From the NCBI GenBank assembly GCA_963999645.1, contig CAXEUY010000006.1, forward strand, positions 44,490-108,489: DNA of 64,000 nt, written 5' to 3'. The stretch is from MedAcidi-G1 sp002294285. Its GTDB lineage: Bacteria > Actinomycetota > Acidimicrobiia > Acidimicrobiales > MedAcidi-G1. Below are positions 24,067 through 33,016 of the stretch, one piece after another. The notes under the pieces were generated by a model that was given only the letters and a program-made list of their open reading frames with translations, was not told where the DNA came from and ran no database searches. The translations under genes were made by a program, and so were the position numbers. Position 1 is the stretch's first letter, and every line of letters begins with the position of its first letter.

Positions 24067-24516
24067 TTAGCTTGGATAATTTTGAGCTCCTCCCAAAGAA
24101 GCGATCTTCACTAAATGATTCCAACCACATGAAGAGCAAACTTCAATTACATAAGCAGATAACTTGGTTTTTCTTGAATTAAGTCTTTTAAGTTCTCCCT
24201 TTGAAGAAACACAACGTCCATGGGCAGGTAATCTTGGTCCAAAAACATAGGCAACGTAAGAAATTTGGCTTATTTCACAAATAGGACAATTTTCATCTAT
24301 GGGAGCCCCACAATGGATTGCATTTCTCTTAAGCATAGGTTGGGCATCACATACAGTTTCCATATCAATTTTCCCCTGCTTCCAAAGGTCAACAACCAAT
24401 TGCCTTGCCAATCGAAATTCAACATCAGCCGCACTTTCAACTAAAATCAAATCTGATCTTTCAAGACGATTTTGTTGCTTGAAATTTGAAAACCGTTCAA
24501 TCCGTGCTGGAGACAT
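24067..24516 (-). CDS. DUF5318 family protein
   Basis: Actinobacterial protein of unknown function, about 149 residues. It matches the DUF5318 pattern: an N-terminal helix with ARQLVVDLWKQGKIDMETVCDAQPMLKRNA, a CPIC motif, and a C-terminal YVIEVCSSCGWNHLVK. The paired cysteines (CPIC and CSSC, with further Cys) suggest a zinc-ribbon fold. No membrane segment. Start ATG at 24516 with a TTG one codon upstream. It lies between panB and the tRNA nucleotidyltransferase gene, all on the minus strand. Confidence 0.75.
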   Translation of the reverse strand: MSPARIERFSNFKQQNRLERSDLILVESAADVEFRLARQLVVDLWKQGKIDMETVCDAQPMLKRNAIHCGAPIDENCPICEISQISYVAYVFGPRLPAHGRCVSSKGELKRLNSRKTKLSAYVIEVCSSCGWNHLVKIASLGGAQNYPS

Positions 24517-24562
24517 CAATACACACTCATCATTTACTTAACCCATAAACCTATTGAAAAAA

Positions 24563-25801
24563 TTATTCTTTCCATTCTTGCAAAACGCGGCTTTTAGCCT
24601 CTTCAGGCGCGATTGGTCCTTCTTTAAGCCTTATTTCCTTCAACCAAAATAAAACTTGACCAACTACGGGTCCAGGACTTAAATCAAGTAAATCCATAAC
24701 TTCTAGCGCGGATAAAGGAGATTCAAAAGAAGTCAAATCTTCAGTTGAATTCAAATCATGTAATGAATGCAGAAAATCCGAATCATTAAAATCCAAAGCC
24801 TCCAGAAGTCTGACCGAATCCTGAATACTCCAATCACTAATATCCATTATCCTTCGGATCTCTTCATTGCTCCAATTATTAGAATTTGGGCCCTCAGAAA
24901 TCTTTTTCAAAAATTCTGCAATGTTTTCTATCTTTCTTATTTCATCTCTAGACATCCTTAAATCTTTTAGAGATTTTGAAATATCTGTTTTTGAAATCCC
25001 GTATAAGAAAACAGAAAGTCTCATCACAGGGTCATTAGGTGTCAATAATTCAAATGTTTTATCTAAATTTTTTATATTTAAAGAAGTCTCAAAAGGGAAA
25101 ATTCGACTCAATAGATCTATTTGTTCTAAAAACTCAAAGCCTTTTCTTGGATTCTTCAAAGAAAGAAGTTTTAACAACTCTTCTCTTATTCTCTCTGGAG
25201 AAACAATCGAAATCCTTCCAACCAACTCTTTAGCTGTGTCAACTATTTCTTTTACAGGTGTCAATTCATAACTAGCAATAAACCTCGCTGCTCTTAGCAT
25301 CCTCAAAGGATCATCATTAAATGATTCATATGGGGCTATCGGAGTTCTCAAAACACGGTCTTCTAAATCAGATTTTCCGTTAAAAGGGTCCAAAAAATTA
25401 CCACTATCCACTGCAATAGCCATTGCATTTACTGTGAAATCTCTTCTACTCAAATCATCTTCTATATCCAAAGAAAAAGTAACTGAAGGTTTTCTTGAAT
25501 CACTCACATAAGACTCAGACCTGTGAGTAGTTATTTCCATTCTTAAATCTTTAAATTTTAAACCAATTGTTCCAAATCTCTCACCCTGCAACCAGACTGC
25601 ATCAGCTAAAGGTTCAACCAAGTGTCTAATTTGATCGGGTGTAGCATCAGTTGTTAGATCTAAATCAGGACTTGACATTTTTTCATTAATCAGTGCGTCT
25701 CTAACGACTCCTCCAACTAAAAAAAGTTTGTAATTTGCTTCAACAAATCTTTCAGTAATAGGGGTAATCAAACTTCTCAAATAGTCAAAATTTCCAATCA
25801 T
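24563..25801 (-). CDS. CCA tRNA nucleotidyltransferase / poly(A) polymerase family
   Basis: Class II nucleotidyltransferase that adds CCA to tRNA 3' ends (412 residues). The catalytic region reads LVGGVVRDALINEK and then DLDLTTDA, the paired carboxylates of the family. The DDLSRRDFTVNAMAI and DDPLRMLRAARF motifs follow. The gene matches the PcnA gene found at this place in mycobacteria. Its product is needed here: five of the six tRNA genes in the window do not encode CCA. The start overlaps the end of the histone-deacetylase-like gene by 4 bp. Confidence 0.92.
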   Translation of the reverse strand: MIGNFDYLRSLITPITERFVEANYKLFLVGGVVRDALINEKMSSPDLDLTTDATPDQIRHLVEPLADAVWLQGERFGTIGLKFKDLRMEITTHRSESYVSDSRKPSVTFSLDIEDDLSRRDFTVNAMAIAVDSGNFLDPFNGKSDLEDRVLRTPIAPYESFNDDPLRMLRAARFIASYELTPVKEIVDTAKELVGRISIVSPERIREELLKLLSLKNPRKGFEFLEQIDLLSRIFPFETSLNIKNLDKTFELLTPNDPVMRLSVFLYGISKTDISKSLKDLRMSRDEIRKIENIAEFLKKISEGPNSNNWSNEEIRRIMDISDWSIQDSVRLLEALDFNDSDFLHSLHDLNSTEDLTSFESPLSALEVMDLLDLSPGPVVGQVLFWLKEIRLKEGPIAPEEAKSRVLQEWKE

Positions 25802-26805
25802 GGAGCTACTCCATGCAAACGAGCAACTCGCCTTACTGTTTCCAAGCCAGGTCCAGCTCCAGTTGATGATTCTAAACGTAAATCAGATCCCATTATCGAT
25901 GCAAAAGAAACAGTCACGGAATCAGCCAATGCCTGAAAGTCATAGCCGCCTTCTAAAAAGAATATGCATCTACCTTTTGGCGCCATGTTAAATATTTGTG
26001 TTAGCAAATCACCGAAATCACCCGAAGTTAGTCCCATGTCGGTAAGTGGATCTGATCTGTGAGCATCAAAACCGGCAGATACCAGTATCCAATCTGGTTC
26101 AAAATTGTCAATACAAGGAGAAACAATTTCATCTAGAGCAGCTCTGTATGTACCACCTGTTGAAGCCGGTGGAAGAGGAACATTGACATTAAAACCCTTG
26201 CCATCTGATTCCCCAATCTCACCTTCTGCTCCAGTGCCTGGATATAAAGGCCATTGATGAATTGAAATCATCAAAACACGGGAGTCGGAATAAAAAATAT
26301 CTTGGGTGCCATTTCCGTGATGAGCGTCTATATCAATTACAGCAACTTTCTCACCATTTTCAATTAGAGATGCAGCAGTGATAGCAATATTATTCACCAA
26401 ACAAAAACCCATTGAACGGTTCGATGTTGCATGATGTCCTGGGGGGCGGACAGCACAAAATGCTGCTTCTGCTTTGGTTTCAATTAACGCATCAATAGCC
26501 GTAAGACCAGATCCTGCAGCTAGTAGGGCAGCGTCCCATGAACCCTTACTAAGTGAAGTATCAGGATCCATTCTTCCCCCTCCTTCTGCATTCAGAGATT
26601 CCAAAGCTTGAATGTGCTCAATTGGATGACATCTTAAAAGTTCCGATTGTGTGGCAATACGAGGTGCAATGCGAATTAAATCATCATCTAAATTAATTCT
26701 GTCCAACCCTCGCCATACCGCTTCCAAACGCGCAGGACACTCAGGATGTTTTTTCCCGGGAGTGTGATCGAGAAAACGTTCGTCCGTCAAAAATAACAAA
26801 GACAC
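25798..26805 (-). CDS. histone deacetylase-family amidohydrolase
   Basis: Zinc-dependent deacetylase of the HDAC/AcuC/acetylpolyamine amidohydrolase superfamily, 335 residues. The active-site motifs are intact: RPPGHHATSNRSMGFCLVNN and IDIDAHHGNGTQDIFY with the metal-binding Asp-His pair, then SAGFDAHRSDPL and FFLEGGYD. The real substrate in bacteria of this kind is usually unknown; acetylated small molecules or proteins are possible. No signal peptide. GTG start. It overlaps the downstream tRNA nucleotidyltransferase by 4 bp, which suggests co-expression but no obvious functional link. Confidence 0.88.
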   Translation of the reverse strand: MSLLFLTDERFLDHTPGKKHPECPARLEAVWRGLDRINLDDDLIRIAPRIATQSELLRCHPIEHIQALESLNAEGGGRMDPDTSLSKGSWDAALLAAGSGLTAIDALIETKAEAAFCAVRPPGHHATSNRSMGFCLVNNIAITAASLIENGEKVAVIDIDAHHGNGTQDIFYSDSRVLMISIHQWPLYPGTGAEGEIGESDGKGFNVNVPLPPASTGGTYRAALDEIVSPCIDNFEPDWILVSAGFDAHRSDPLTDMGLTSGDFGDLLTQIFNMAPKGRCIFFLEGGYDFQALADSVTVSFASIMGSDLRLESSTGAGPGLETVRRVARLHGVAP

Positions 26806-26953
26806 TTAAAGATCGTAGTTCGTAGTTCTATAAATTCATAAACTTACAACAAGTCTTAAGAAATATTCACTTACTAAATCGCTCTGAAAGCCATATTCTG
26901 TAGGTATTAAGAAAAATAAACCCTTTTCTCCAGTAAATGTCATAAGTCGACAC

Positions 26954-28498
26954 ATGCGTTTGTCAATTTTTATATCAACTGTTTTTATTTTCTTTTTAAC
27001 CTCACCTGCAATTGCACAAAACGAAACAGAGCAAGAAACTGACAAAATAAAACCTGTTTCCATCTCATTTATTTCAGAAATTACTGCTCATCCGCCACTT
27101 CAATACGATGGAACTAGTGAAATTGACAAGCAAGCAATCAGAACTATCTCAAATTTAGTAGAAGCGCTCAATAACAATCCAGAAATAAATTTGACCGTCA
27201 GTTTGCCTCCTGCAACTCTTTCCAGCCTTTCTCATTCAAAAATTAAAGAAAATGAGAACTTACTGTTAGAGCTTAAAAATCTGGCAAAAAAACAATTACA
27301 CATTATTTCTTCACCTTTTGTAACAAGTGATCCTGAATCATGGAGATTGATAAATTCCTTTGAAAACTACAACGACTTATTAAAAAGAGGCGACCTTCAA
27401 ATAACTAACCAACTTCAAATACAACCGGATCGATCATTTGCATTTATTTCAAAAAGTGCAGTTATTGAGACTTTAGAAGTCTTAAGCAAACTCGGCATCA
27501 AGAACTTTATTACAGAAAACTCTCACATCGACCCAAAACCTAATAACGAAACAAATCCTCTGATTAATTTAAAAAATCAAAAAGGAGAAAAATTCGACGT
27601 TCTTTTTTCCGATAGCAAAATTAATTCCTATCTGGATGGTATTAAAAACAATTCGACAGACGTGGAAGATTTAGTTACAAATCTTTCTTCACTTTTGATG
27701 AACAAATCTGTTGAAGAAAAAAATGTCATAGTGAAAATTCCGTTTAACGTGTCTGCAGAAAATTTAAACAAAATTTTCGAATCTTTTACTACTATTTCCA
27801 ATTTAAGAATAAAACCACTTCCCTCTTTAGTTGAAAATCTAAATCAAGAAAACCTGTCAGATAACAACGAATATTTTCTATGGAATAATTCATCAAAGGA
27901 CTTGTCTGAAATAGGCCCAGCTCAGAACCTTGCAAAGGCCGCAATCGACGCTTATTCAGAGGTGATAGGTTCACCACATCCAAATACTTCTTTTTTATAC
28001 GAACTTCTTGCTACAACCTCTGCTGCTGAACTCGTAGAAGAACAAATATCTTCCTATTACAAAACAATTTACGAAGAAATTGTCAAAATAATTGACAGTT
28101 TTACAAGCCCTAAAAACCAAAATGTCAGACTTACAAGTAGAAAAGCAGAATTGCCATTTACTCTTATAAATAATCTGACACATGAAGCTAATGTCTCGCT
28201 GATACTTCAAAGTGACGGTCGTATTAGTTTTCCAGAAGGTCAAACATTCGAAGTTAAGTTAAATCCAGGTACCAACAAAATAAAAATACCTGTAAGTTCA
28301 CGTACATCTGGAAATTCACAAATCCGCATAGGAGTCAGGTCACCAGACAAAAATCACTTATTACAATTAGATTCAAATTCACTGTCAATAACCACAACTC
28401 GCTTATCAGGTGTAGGAATATTACTTTTTGTTGGAGCTGTTTTTTTTCTTGCATTCTGGTGGTTGCGTTCGCGGCGACTACGCTCCATCAATAAGTAG
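26954..28498 (+). CDS. secreted, membrane-anchored protein (DUF6049-like by position)
   Basis: A 514-residue extracytoplasmic protein. It has a signal peptide (1-21, ending SPAIA), a large exported part, and one C-terminal membrane helix (about 485-505) followed by a basic tail RSRRLRSINK. The N-terminal region (SISFISEITAHPPLQYDGT ... LTVSLPP) and the segment VLSKLGIKNFIT suggest a polysaccharide-deacetylase or glycosidase-like fold, and a beta-rich domain lies before the anchor. The place and topology match the mycobacterial Rv3909-type gene next to murJ, but sequence identity to DUF6049 cannot be confirmed by eye. It diverges from the HDAC-like gene; degV follows after 8 bp. Confidence 0.6.
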   Translation: MRLSIFISTVFIFFLTSPAIAQNETEQETDKIKPVSISFISEITAHPPLQYDGTSEIDKQAIRTISNLVEALNNNPEINLTVSLPPATLSSLSHSKIKENENLLLELKNLAKKQLHIISSPFVTSDPESWRLINSFENYNDLLKRGDLQITNQLQIQPDRSFAFISKSAVIETLEVLSKLGIKNFITENSHIDPKPNNETNPLINLKNQKGEKFDVLFSDSKINSYLDGIKNNSTDVEDLVTNLSSLLMNKSVEEKNVIVKIPFNVSAENLNKIFESFTTISNLRIKPLPSLVENLNQENLSDNNEYFLWNNSSKDLSEIGPAQNLAKAAIDAYSEVIGSPHPNTSFLYELLATTSAAELVEEQISSYYKTIYEEIVKIIDSFTSPKNQNVRLTSRKAELPFTLINNLTHEANVSLILQSDGRISFPEGQTFEVKLNPGTNKIKIPVSSRTSGNSQIRIGVRSPDKNHLLQLDSNSLSITTTRLSGVGILLFVGAVFFLAFWWLRSRRLRSINK

Positions 28499-28506
28499 GA
28501 GGTTTT

Positions 28507-29346
28507 ATGAAAATCCAAATAGTTACAGATAGTGCAAGCGACCTTTCAGATGAAGAAGCGTCAAGCTTAGGAATTAAAATAGTCCCACTAAGCATTAGGT
28601 TTGGTGAAGAAGAATTAATTGATCGTATTGAACTAAGCGCTGATGAGTTCTACGAAAGAATGAACAACAGTACTGACGTTCCTCAAACAGCAGCCCCTTC
28701 TCCAGGTGCATTTAAAAAAGCTTTTGAAGATTGCTTTACAAACGGAGCAGAAACAGTTATCTGTATAAATATTTCTGGCGAACTTTCTGCAACAATTCAA
28801 GCAGCAGAAGCAGGTGCACGCGAACTGCCTGAAAAAGACATAAGAATTTTCGACAGTAAATCTGTAACTGGAGGGTTGGGTACAATGGTTTTAGAAGCTG
28901 CAAAAGCTTCACAAAACGATTCTTCGGTCGACGAAATCTTTAACCTTTTAGAAAATTTACGTTCAAAAACTAGGGTTTACGCAGCTATAGATACTTTAGA
29001 AAACCTTAAAAAAGGTGGAAGGATTGGTAATGCTCAAGCCCTTCTCGGAAGCATGCTTTCAATCAAACCACTAATAGATGTAAGTACTGGAATTGTTGAA
29101 GAAGCCGGAAGGCAAAGAACTAGAAAAAAGTCTCTCTTGTGGCTAAGCAACAAATTAGCTGAGTTTGAAGGAAATATAGAAAATCTAGTAGTTATGCATG
29201 CTCGCGCCGAAGATCTTGATGAGTTTCTAAACATGTTTGGAACCCAAGTAGATAAATCAAATATGCGAGTCACTGCTCTTGGTCCAGTTGTTGCAAGCCA
29301 TGGAGGACCAGGAGTGATAGGCATTTGCTTTACCTTAAAAAACTAA
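28507..29346 (+). CDS. DegV family fatty-acid-binding protein
   Basis: DegV/FakB-type protein of 279 residues. In Firmicutes, FakB presents fatty acids to the kinase FakA. It starts with the family motif IVTDSASDLSDEEA. PQTAAPSPGAFKKAF is the typical lipid-carboxylate binding region, and a C-terminal DAK-like domain ends GPVVASHGGPGVIGICF. SD AGGAGG lies 5 bases upstream of the ATG. It stands where murJ would be in other actinobacteria. No fakA is in the window. Confidence 0.9.
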   Translation: MKIQIVTDSASDLSDEEASSLGIKIVPLSIRFGEEELIDRIELSADEFYERMNNSTDVPQTAAPSPGAFKKAFEDCFTNGAETVICINISGELSATIQAAEAGARELPEKDIRIFDSKSVTGGLGTMVLEAAKASQNDSSVDEIFNLLENLRSKTRVYAAIDTLENLKKGGRIGNAQALLGSMLSIKPLIDVSTGIVEEAGRQRTRKKSLLWLSNKLAEFEGNIENLVVMHARAEDLDEFLNMFGTQVDKSNMRVTALGPVVASHGGPGVIGICFTLKN

Positions 29347-29356
29347 AAATAGTCAA

Positions 29357-29665
29357 ATGAAAATAAACCAAAGCGAAGAAGAAAAAAATTGGGCCTATTC
29401 GCTCACAAATAAGTTTATTGAAACAGTTTCACGGTTTAGATCATTTACAACTGAACCAATTATTTCATCCTCAAAATGGGTAATTTATGGATTATCAATG
29501 TTTCTCTGTGTGCTTACAGCCATAGTCCTATTTTGCGTTGCTGTTTTTAAAATTGTGGATCAATCGATACCTGGTGGATCTTGGATAGCCTTTTTTTCTC
29601 TTGGTTTATTTTCTTTTGCTTTAGGAGTTCTAATACTGAGAAAAGCAAAAACCGACATACATTAG
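29357..29665 (+). CDS. small two-helix membrane protein
   Basis: A 102-residue protein that is not assigned to a family with certainty. A charged N-terminal segment (about 1-40) is followed by two predicted membrane helices (about 43-67 and 75-94). Its position between degV (10 bp upstream) and trxB (22 bp downstream) on the plus strand suggests one operon. It occupies the place of the mycobacterial Rv3912-type membrane protein, but only by position. Confidence 0.6.
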   Translation: MKINQSEEEKNWAYSLTNKFIETVSRFRSFTTEPIISSSKWVIYGLSMFLCVLTAIVLFCVAVFKIVDQSIPGGSWIAFFSLGLFSFALGVLILRKAKTDIH

Positions 29666-29687
29666 TAAATACCAAACAGGAAAATAG

Positions 29688-30653
29688 ATGTCCAACAGTC
29701 ACAGCAAAATACTCATCATAGGTTCTGGGCCTGCAGGTTTAACTGCTGCAATCTATACAGCGCGAGCAGATTTAAATCCTTTAGTTATAGAAGGCGAACC
29801 ATCATCTACTGGAGACCAACCCGGTGGACAATTAATGCTTACTACTGAGGTAGAAAATTTTCCTGGTTTTCCGGATGGCATTTTAGGACCACAATTGATG
29901 GCTGAAATGAAAGCGCAAGCAGAAAAATTTGGATCTGTTTTTCTTACCAGAAAAGTAACGAAAGTTGACTTGTCACAAAAACCATTCAAAGTTTGGATTG
30001 GAGACCCAACCGAAGCATCACCAAGCTACACCGCTGACGCGCTGATAATTTCAACTGGTGCCCAATCGGTGATGCTCGAAGTTGAAGGCGAGAAAAGACT
30101 TCTAGGACACGGACTTTCTACATGCGCAACTTGTGATGGCTTCTTTTTTAAAGATAAAAAAATCGCAGTTGTAGGTGGGGGTGATTCTGCGGTTGAAGAA
30201 GCAACTTTTTTAACAAAATTTGCTTCTGAAGTAACAATAATCCATAGAAGAGATGAACTAAGAGCCTCAAAAATTATGCAAAAGAGAGCCTTCGATAACC
30301 CCAAAATAAATTTCCTCTGGGATACAGAAGTTACAGAAATACTTGGTGAAAATTCAGTAGAGGGTGTGAAAATCAGAAATACAAAAACCCTCGAGGAAAC
30401 GACACTGAATATAGAAGGAATTTTTATTGCTATCGGTCACACCCCAAATACATTACTTTTCAAAGATGAGCTTTTAATTGACGATTTGGGATACATAAAA
30501 ACAGATCCAGATAACACGAAAACAAATGTTGAAGGTGTTTTTGCATGTGGTGATGTTCAAGATCACAAATATAGACAAGCGATCACGGCGGCCGGATCAG
30601 GTTGTATGGCTGCAATCGATGCAGAACATTGGTTAGAAGCAAATCAAAACTAA
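29688..30653 (+). CDS. trxB: thioredoxin-disulfide reductase
   Basis: FAD- and NADPH-dependent enzyme that reduces thioredoxin. The 321-residue length is normal. FAD-binding GSGPAGLTAA is near the N-terminus, the redox-active CATC is in STCATCDGFFF, NADPH-binding GGGDSAVEEA follows, and GVFACGDVQDHKYRQ is near the end. trxA follows 77 bp later, so the pair forms the cytoplasmic thiol-reducing system. Confidence 0.97.
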   Translation: MSNSHSKILIIGSGPAGLTAAIYTARADLNPLVIEGEPSSTGDQPGGQLMLTTEVENFPGFPDGILGPQLMAEMKAQAEKFGSVFLTRKVTKVDLSQKPFKVWIGDPTEASPSYTADALIISTGAQSVMLEVEGEKRLLGHGLSTCATCDGFFFKDKKIAVVGGGDSAVEEATFLTKFASEVTIIHRRDELRASKIMQKRAFDNPKINFLWDTEVTEILGENSVEGVKIRNTKTLEETTLNIEGIFIAIGHTPNTLLFKDELLIDDLGYIKTDPDNTKTNVEGVFACGDVQDHKYRQAITAAGSGCMAAIDAEHWLEANQN

Positions 30654-30742
30654 GTAAAAAACAGAAAAATTTTAAAGGTGTTCTGCATCAAGCAACTATA
30701 AGGTGTAAAAATTCTTAAGACCGAATTACCTTGGAGAAAACA

Positions 30743-31069
30743 ATGAGTGAGTCAATCACAAATCTTTCAGCAGAAACCTTTGAAAATGAAATCAATTCAG
30801 CAGACAAACCCGTACTTGTAGATTTTTGGGCTGAGTGGTGTGGTCCATGCAAAATGATCGCGCCAATATTAGAAGAAATTGCTGATGAAAAAGAAGGGAT
30901 TATAAAAATCGCAAAAGTTGATGTAGACAGCTCACCTGAATTAGCTCAAAAATTTGAAATCATGAGTATCCCCACTCTCATTGTCTTTAATAATGGAGAG
31001 CCTGCAAAACGCTTAGTTGGTGCACAAGGAAAGCATCAACTCTTAGATGCACTTTCCGAATTTATATAA
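30743..31069 (+). CDS. trxA: thioredoxin
   Basis: General disulfide reductase, 108 residues. The active site is WAEWCGPCKM, and the cis-proline segment SIPTLIVFNNGE is present. The ATG at 30743 is chosen because GGAG lies 6 bases upstream; an in-frame TTG at 30731 would only lengthen the protein by 4 residues. It lies downstream of trxB and upstream of the CwlM-like gene. Confidence 0.96.
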   Translation: MSESITNLSAETFENEINSADKPVLVDFWAEWCGPCKMIAPILEEIADEKEGIIKIAKVDVDSSPELAQKFEIMSIPTLIVFNNGEPAKRLVGAQGKHQLLDALSEFI

Positions 31070-31088
31070 ATCAGTACTTTAAAGATTT

Positions 31089-32081
31089 GTGCGTAACAAG
31101 AAAATCTTAAAAATTGGGGATGAAGGAGACGAAGTCCTGGATTTACAAATTCGTTTATCGAATTTGGGTTTCAAAGTTGACAGTATTGAAACAACTTCAA
31201 AAAAATTTGGTTCCGATACAGAAAACAAATTAAAAGACTTTCAAAAATTTCGTGGGCTTAAAAGTGATGGAATATTCGACCACATAACAGCTGAAATTCT
31301 AATAGAAGCAACATTTGAGCTAGGTAATAGACAGTTATACCTACAATCACCAATGATTAAGGGTGATGACGTATTTGAATTACAAACTCAACTAGGAAAG
31401 TTAGGATTTGATGTTGGACGTATAGATGGCATTTTTGGTCCACAAACAGTCAAAGCTTTAATTGATTTTCAAAAAAATTTCGGCCTCATGGAAGATGGTA
31501 TTGCTGGGCACGAAACAATCCGAAATCTACAAAATATTAATAATAAGGAAACACCAGATACACAAATTTCTAAAATTAAAGAAATTGAAGCTTTGAGAAA
31601 CAAAAGTGCTGCTCTCAAATCACGTCGTTTGGTTATAGGTCATTTCGGTAATGGTGCAACTCTTGCCAATGCAACAGCAAGAATGCTCAGAAAAAAAGGT
31701 GCGAAAGTAATCGATTTAAATAATCCTGACGAAGATGTACAAGCAAGAACAGCAAATGGTTTTGAGGCCGAAATATATTTAGGTTTTAAAATTGAGAATG
31801 ATTCTTATTCCACAATTAGCTACTTCAAAACAAAAAATTCTCAGAGTGAAGGTGGGTTTAGATTGGCATCACAATGTTCAAAAGAGATAACTAAAGCAGT
31901 CGGTATAGAAACCGGAACAGCTGGAATGCAATTACCAATACTAAGAGCAACAAAAATGCCGGCAATTTTATGTAGTGTTGGTCCCCCTGGAGAAATAATT
32001 AAAAATACTGAAGAAATAGCAATTGCTTTGGCTACGGCGATTTCAAATTGGTTTAGAGAACCTTTAAAACTTGCTGAATAA
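31089..32081 (+). CDS. CwlM-like peptidoglycan-binding protein with degenerate amidase domain
   Basis: A 330-residue cytoplasmic-looking protein without signal peptide. Two PG-binding repeats are visible (about 5-75 and 85-150; LQIRLSNLGFKVD and LQTQLGKLGFDVGRIDGIFGP). An amidase_3-like domain follows at about 175-325. The zinc-ligand motifs of active N-acetylmuramoyl-L-alanine amidases are not recognisable: no DPGHGG, no SIHxN, and the catalytic-Glu region reads PAILCSVGPP. Mycobacterial CwlM, found at the same place after trxB-trxA, is a regulator of MurA rather than an amidase. A similar regulatory role is an inference here. GTG start, 19 bp after trxA. Confidence 0.75.
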   Translation: MRNKKILKIGDEGDEVLDLQIRLSNLGFKVDSIETTSKKFGSDTENKLKDFQKFRGLKSDGIFDHITAEILIEATFELGNRQLYLQSPMIKGDDVFELQTQLGKLGFDVGRIDGIFGPQTVKALIDFQKNFGLMEDGIAGHETIRNLQNINNKETPDTQISKIKEIEALRNKSAALKSRRLVIGHFGNGATLANATARMLRKKGAKVIDLNNPDEDVQARTANGFEAEIYLGFKIENDSYSTISYFKTKNSQSEGGFRLASQCSKEITKAVGIETGTAGMQLPILRATKMPAILCSVGPPGEIIKNTEEIAIALATAISNWFREPLKLAE

Positions 32082-32101
32082 GTATACAAAAAAGCTATAA
32101 A

Positions 32102-33016
32102 TTATGCAATAAGATCAAAGATCCTCTTGAGGTCTTCCGGATCAGCAAATTCAATCGCGATCCTTCCTCTTTTACCTCTTGATATCACAGAAACTTTTGT
32201 ATCAAATTTTTCAGAAAGTACCATTTCGACCTCTAAATGTGCAGCTGCTTTATCTGATTGGTTAAGTATTATTTTCTCAACATTGTTATGTTTACTTTCA
32301 TCTTGTAGCTCACTGACAATAAACTCGAGCTGCCTTACTGAAAGAGCTTCTGAAACAACTCTTGAAGCTAGTTTTTCCTGAATTTTACGATCTGTAAGTC
32401 CGGCCAAACATCTTGCATGTCCTGCTGTTAACTCTCCATCCATAATCATTCTCTGAACTCCAGAAGAAAGTTGTAAAAGCCTCAAAGTATTTGCAACAAC
32501 CGGGCGACTCCTTCCAACTCTTTCAGCGACTTGCTGCTGAGTCATCCCGAATTCATCCATTAACCGGTGAAATGCCACAGCTTCATCGATTGAGTTCAAG
32601 TCTTCCCGATGAAGATTCTCTATGATTGCCTGTTCAAAAGACTCAAGATCTTCAATTTTTCTTACAAGAGCTGGTACTGACGACAAACCTGCTCTTCTTG
32701 CGGCTAACCATCTTCTTTCTCCGGCAATTAATTCATATCCAGTACTTTTTTCTCTTACTAAAACTGGTTGAAGAACCCCCACTTCCTTAATAGATGATGT
32801 TAATTCAACTAGTTTTTCATCATCAAAGACAGTTCTTGGTTGATAGGGGTTTCTTTCAATATCAGCAAGAGGTAATTCTCGTAATACTAAATCCGTGCTT
32901 TCTGAAAAAGTGTCTTCGATTTCTAAATTGCCTATTGGATTTGTCTGTTGTGGAGTGGTAGTAGAATCCGGGATTAACGCTGACAAACCCCTTCCTAAAC
33001 CAGTCTTTTTACTCAT
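32102..33016 (-). CDS. parB: chromosome partitioning protein ParB
   Basis: CTP-dependent clamp that loads at parS and spreads over the origin region (304 residues). The N-terminus KKTGLGRGLSALIP contacts ParA. The NTPase-type segments ERNPYQPR and AGERRWLAARRAG follow, then the ENLHREDLN motif and the helix-turn-helix (TQQQVAERVGRSRPVVANTLRLL). The C-terminal dimerisation region is short. It overlaps parA by 8 bp. Two cognate parS sites lie just upstream of parA. Confidence 0.96.
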   Translation of the reverse strand: MSKKTGLGRGLSALIPDSTTTPQQTNPIGNLEIEDTFSESTDLVLRELPLADIERNPYQPRTVFDDEKLVELTSSIKEVGVLQPVLVREKSTGYELIAGERRWLAARRAGLSSVPALVRKIEDLESFEQAIIENLHREDLNSIDEAVAFHRLMDEFGMTQQQVAERVGRSRPVVANTLRLLQLSSGVQRMIMDGELTAGHARCLAGLTDRKIQEKLASRVVSEALSVRQLEFIVSELQDESKHNNVEKIILNQSDKAAAHLEVEMVLSEKFDTKVSVISRGKRGRIAIEFADPEDLKRIFDLIA

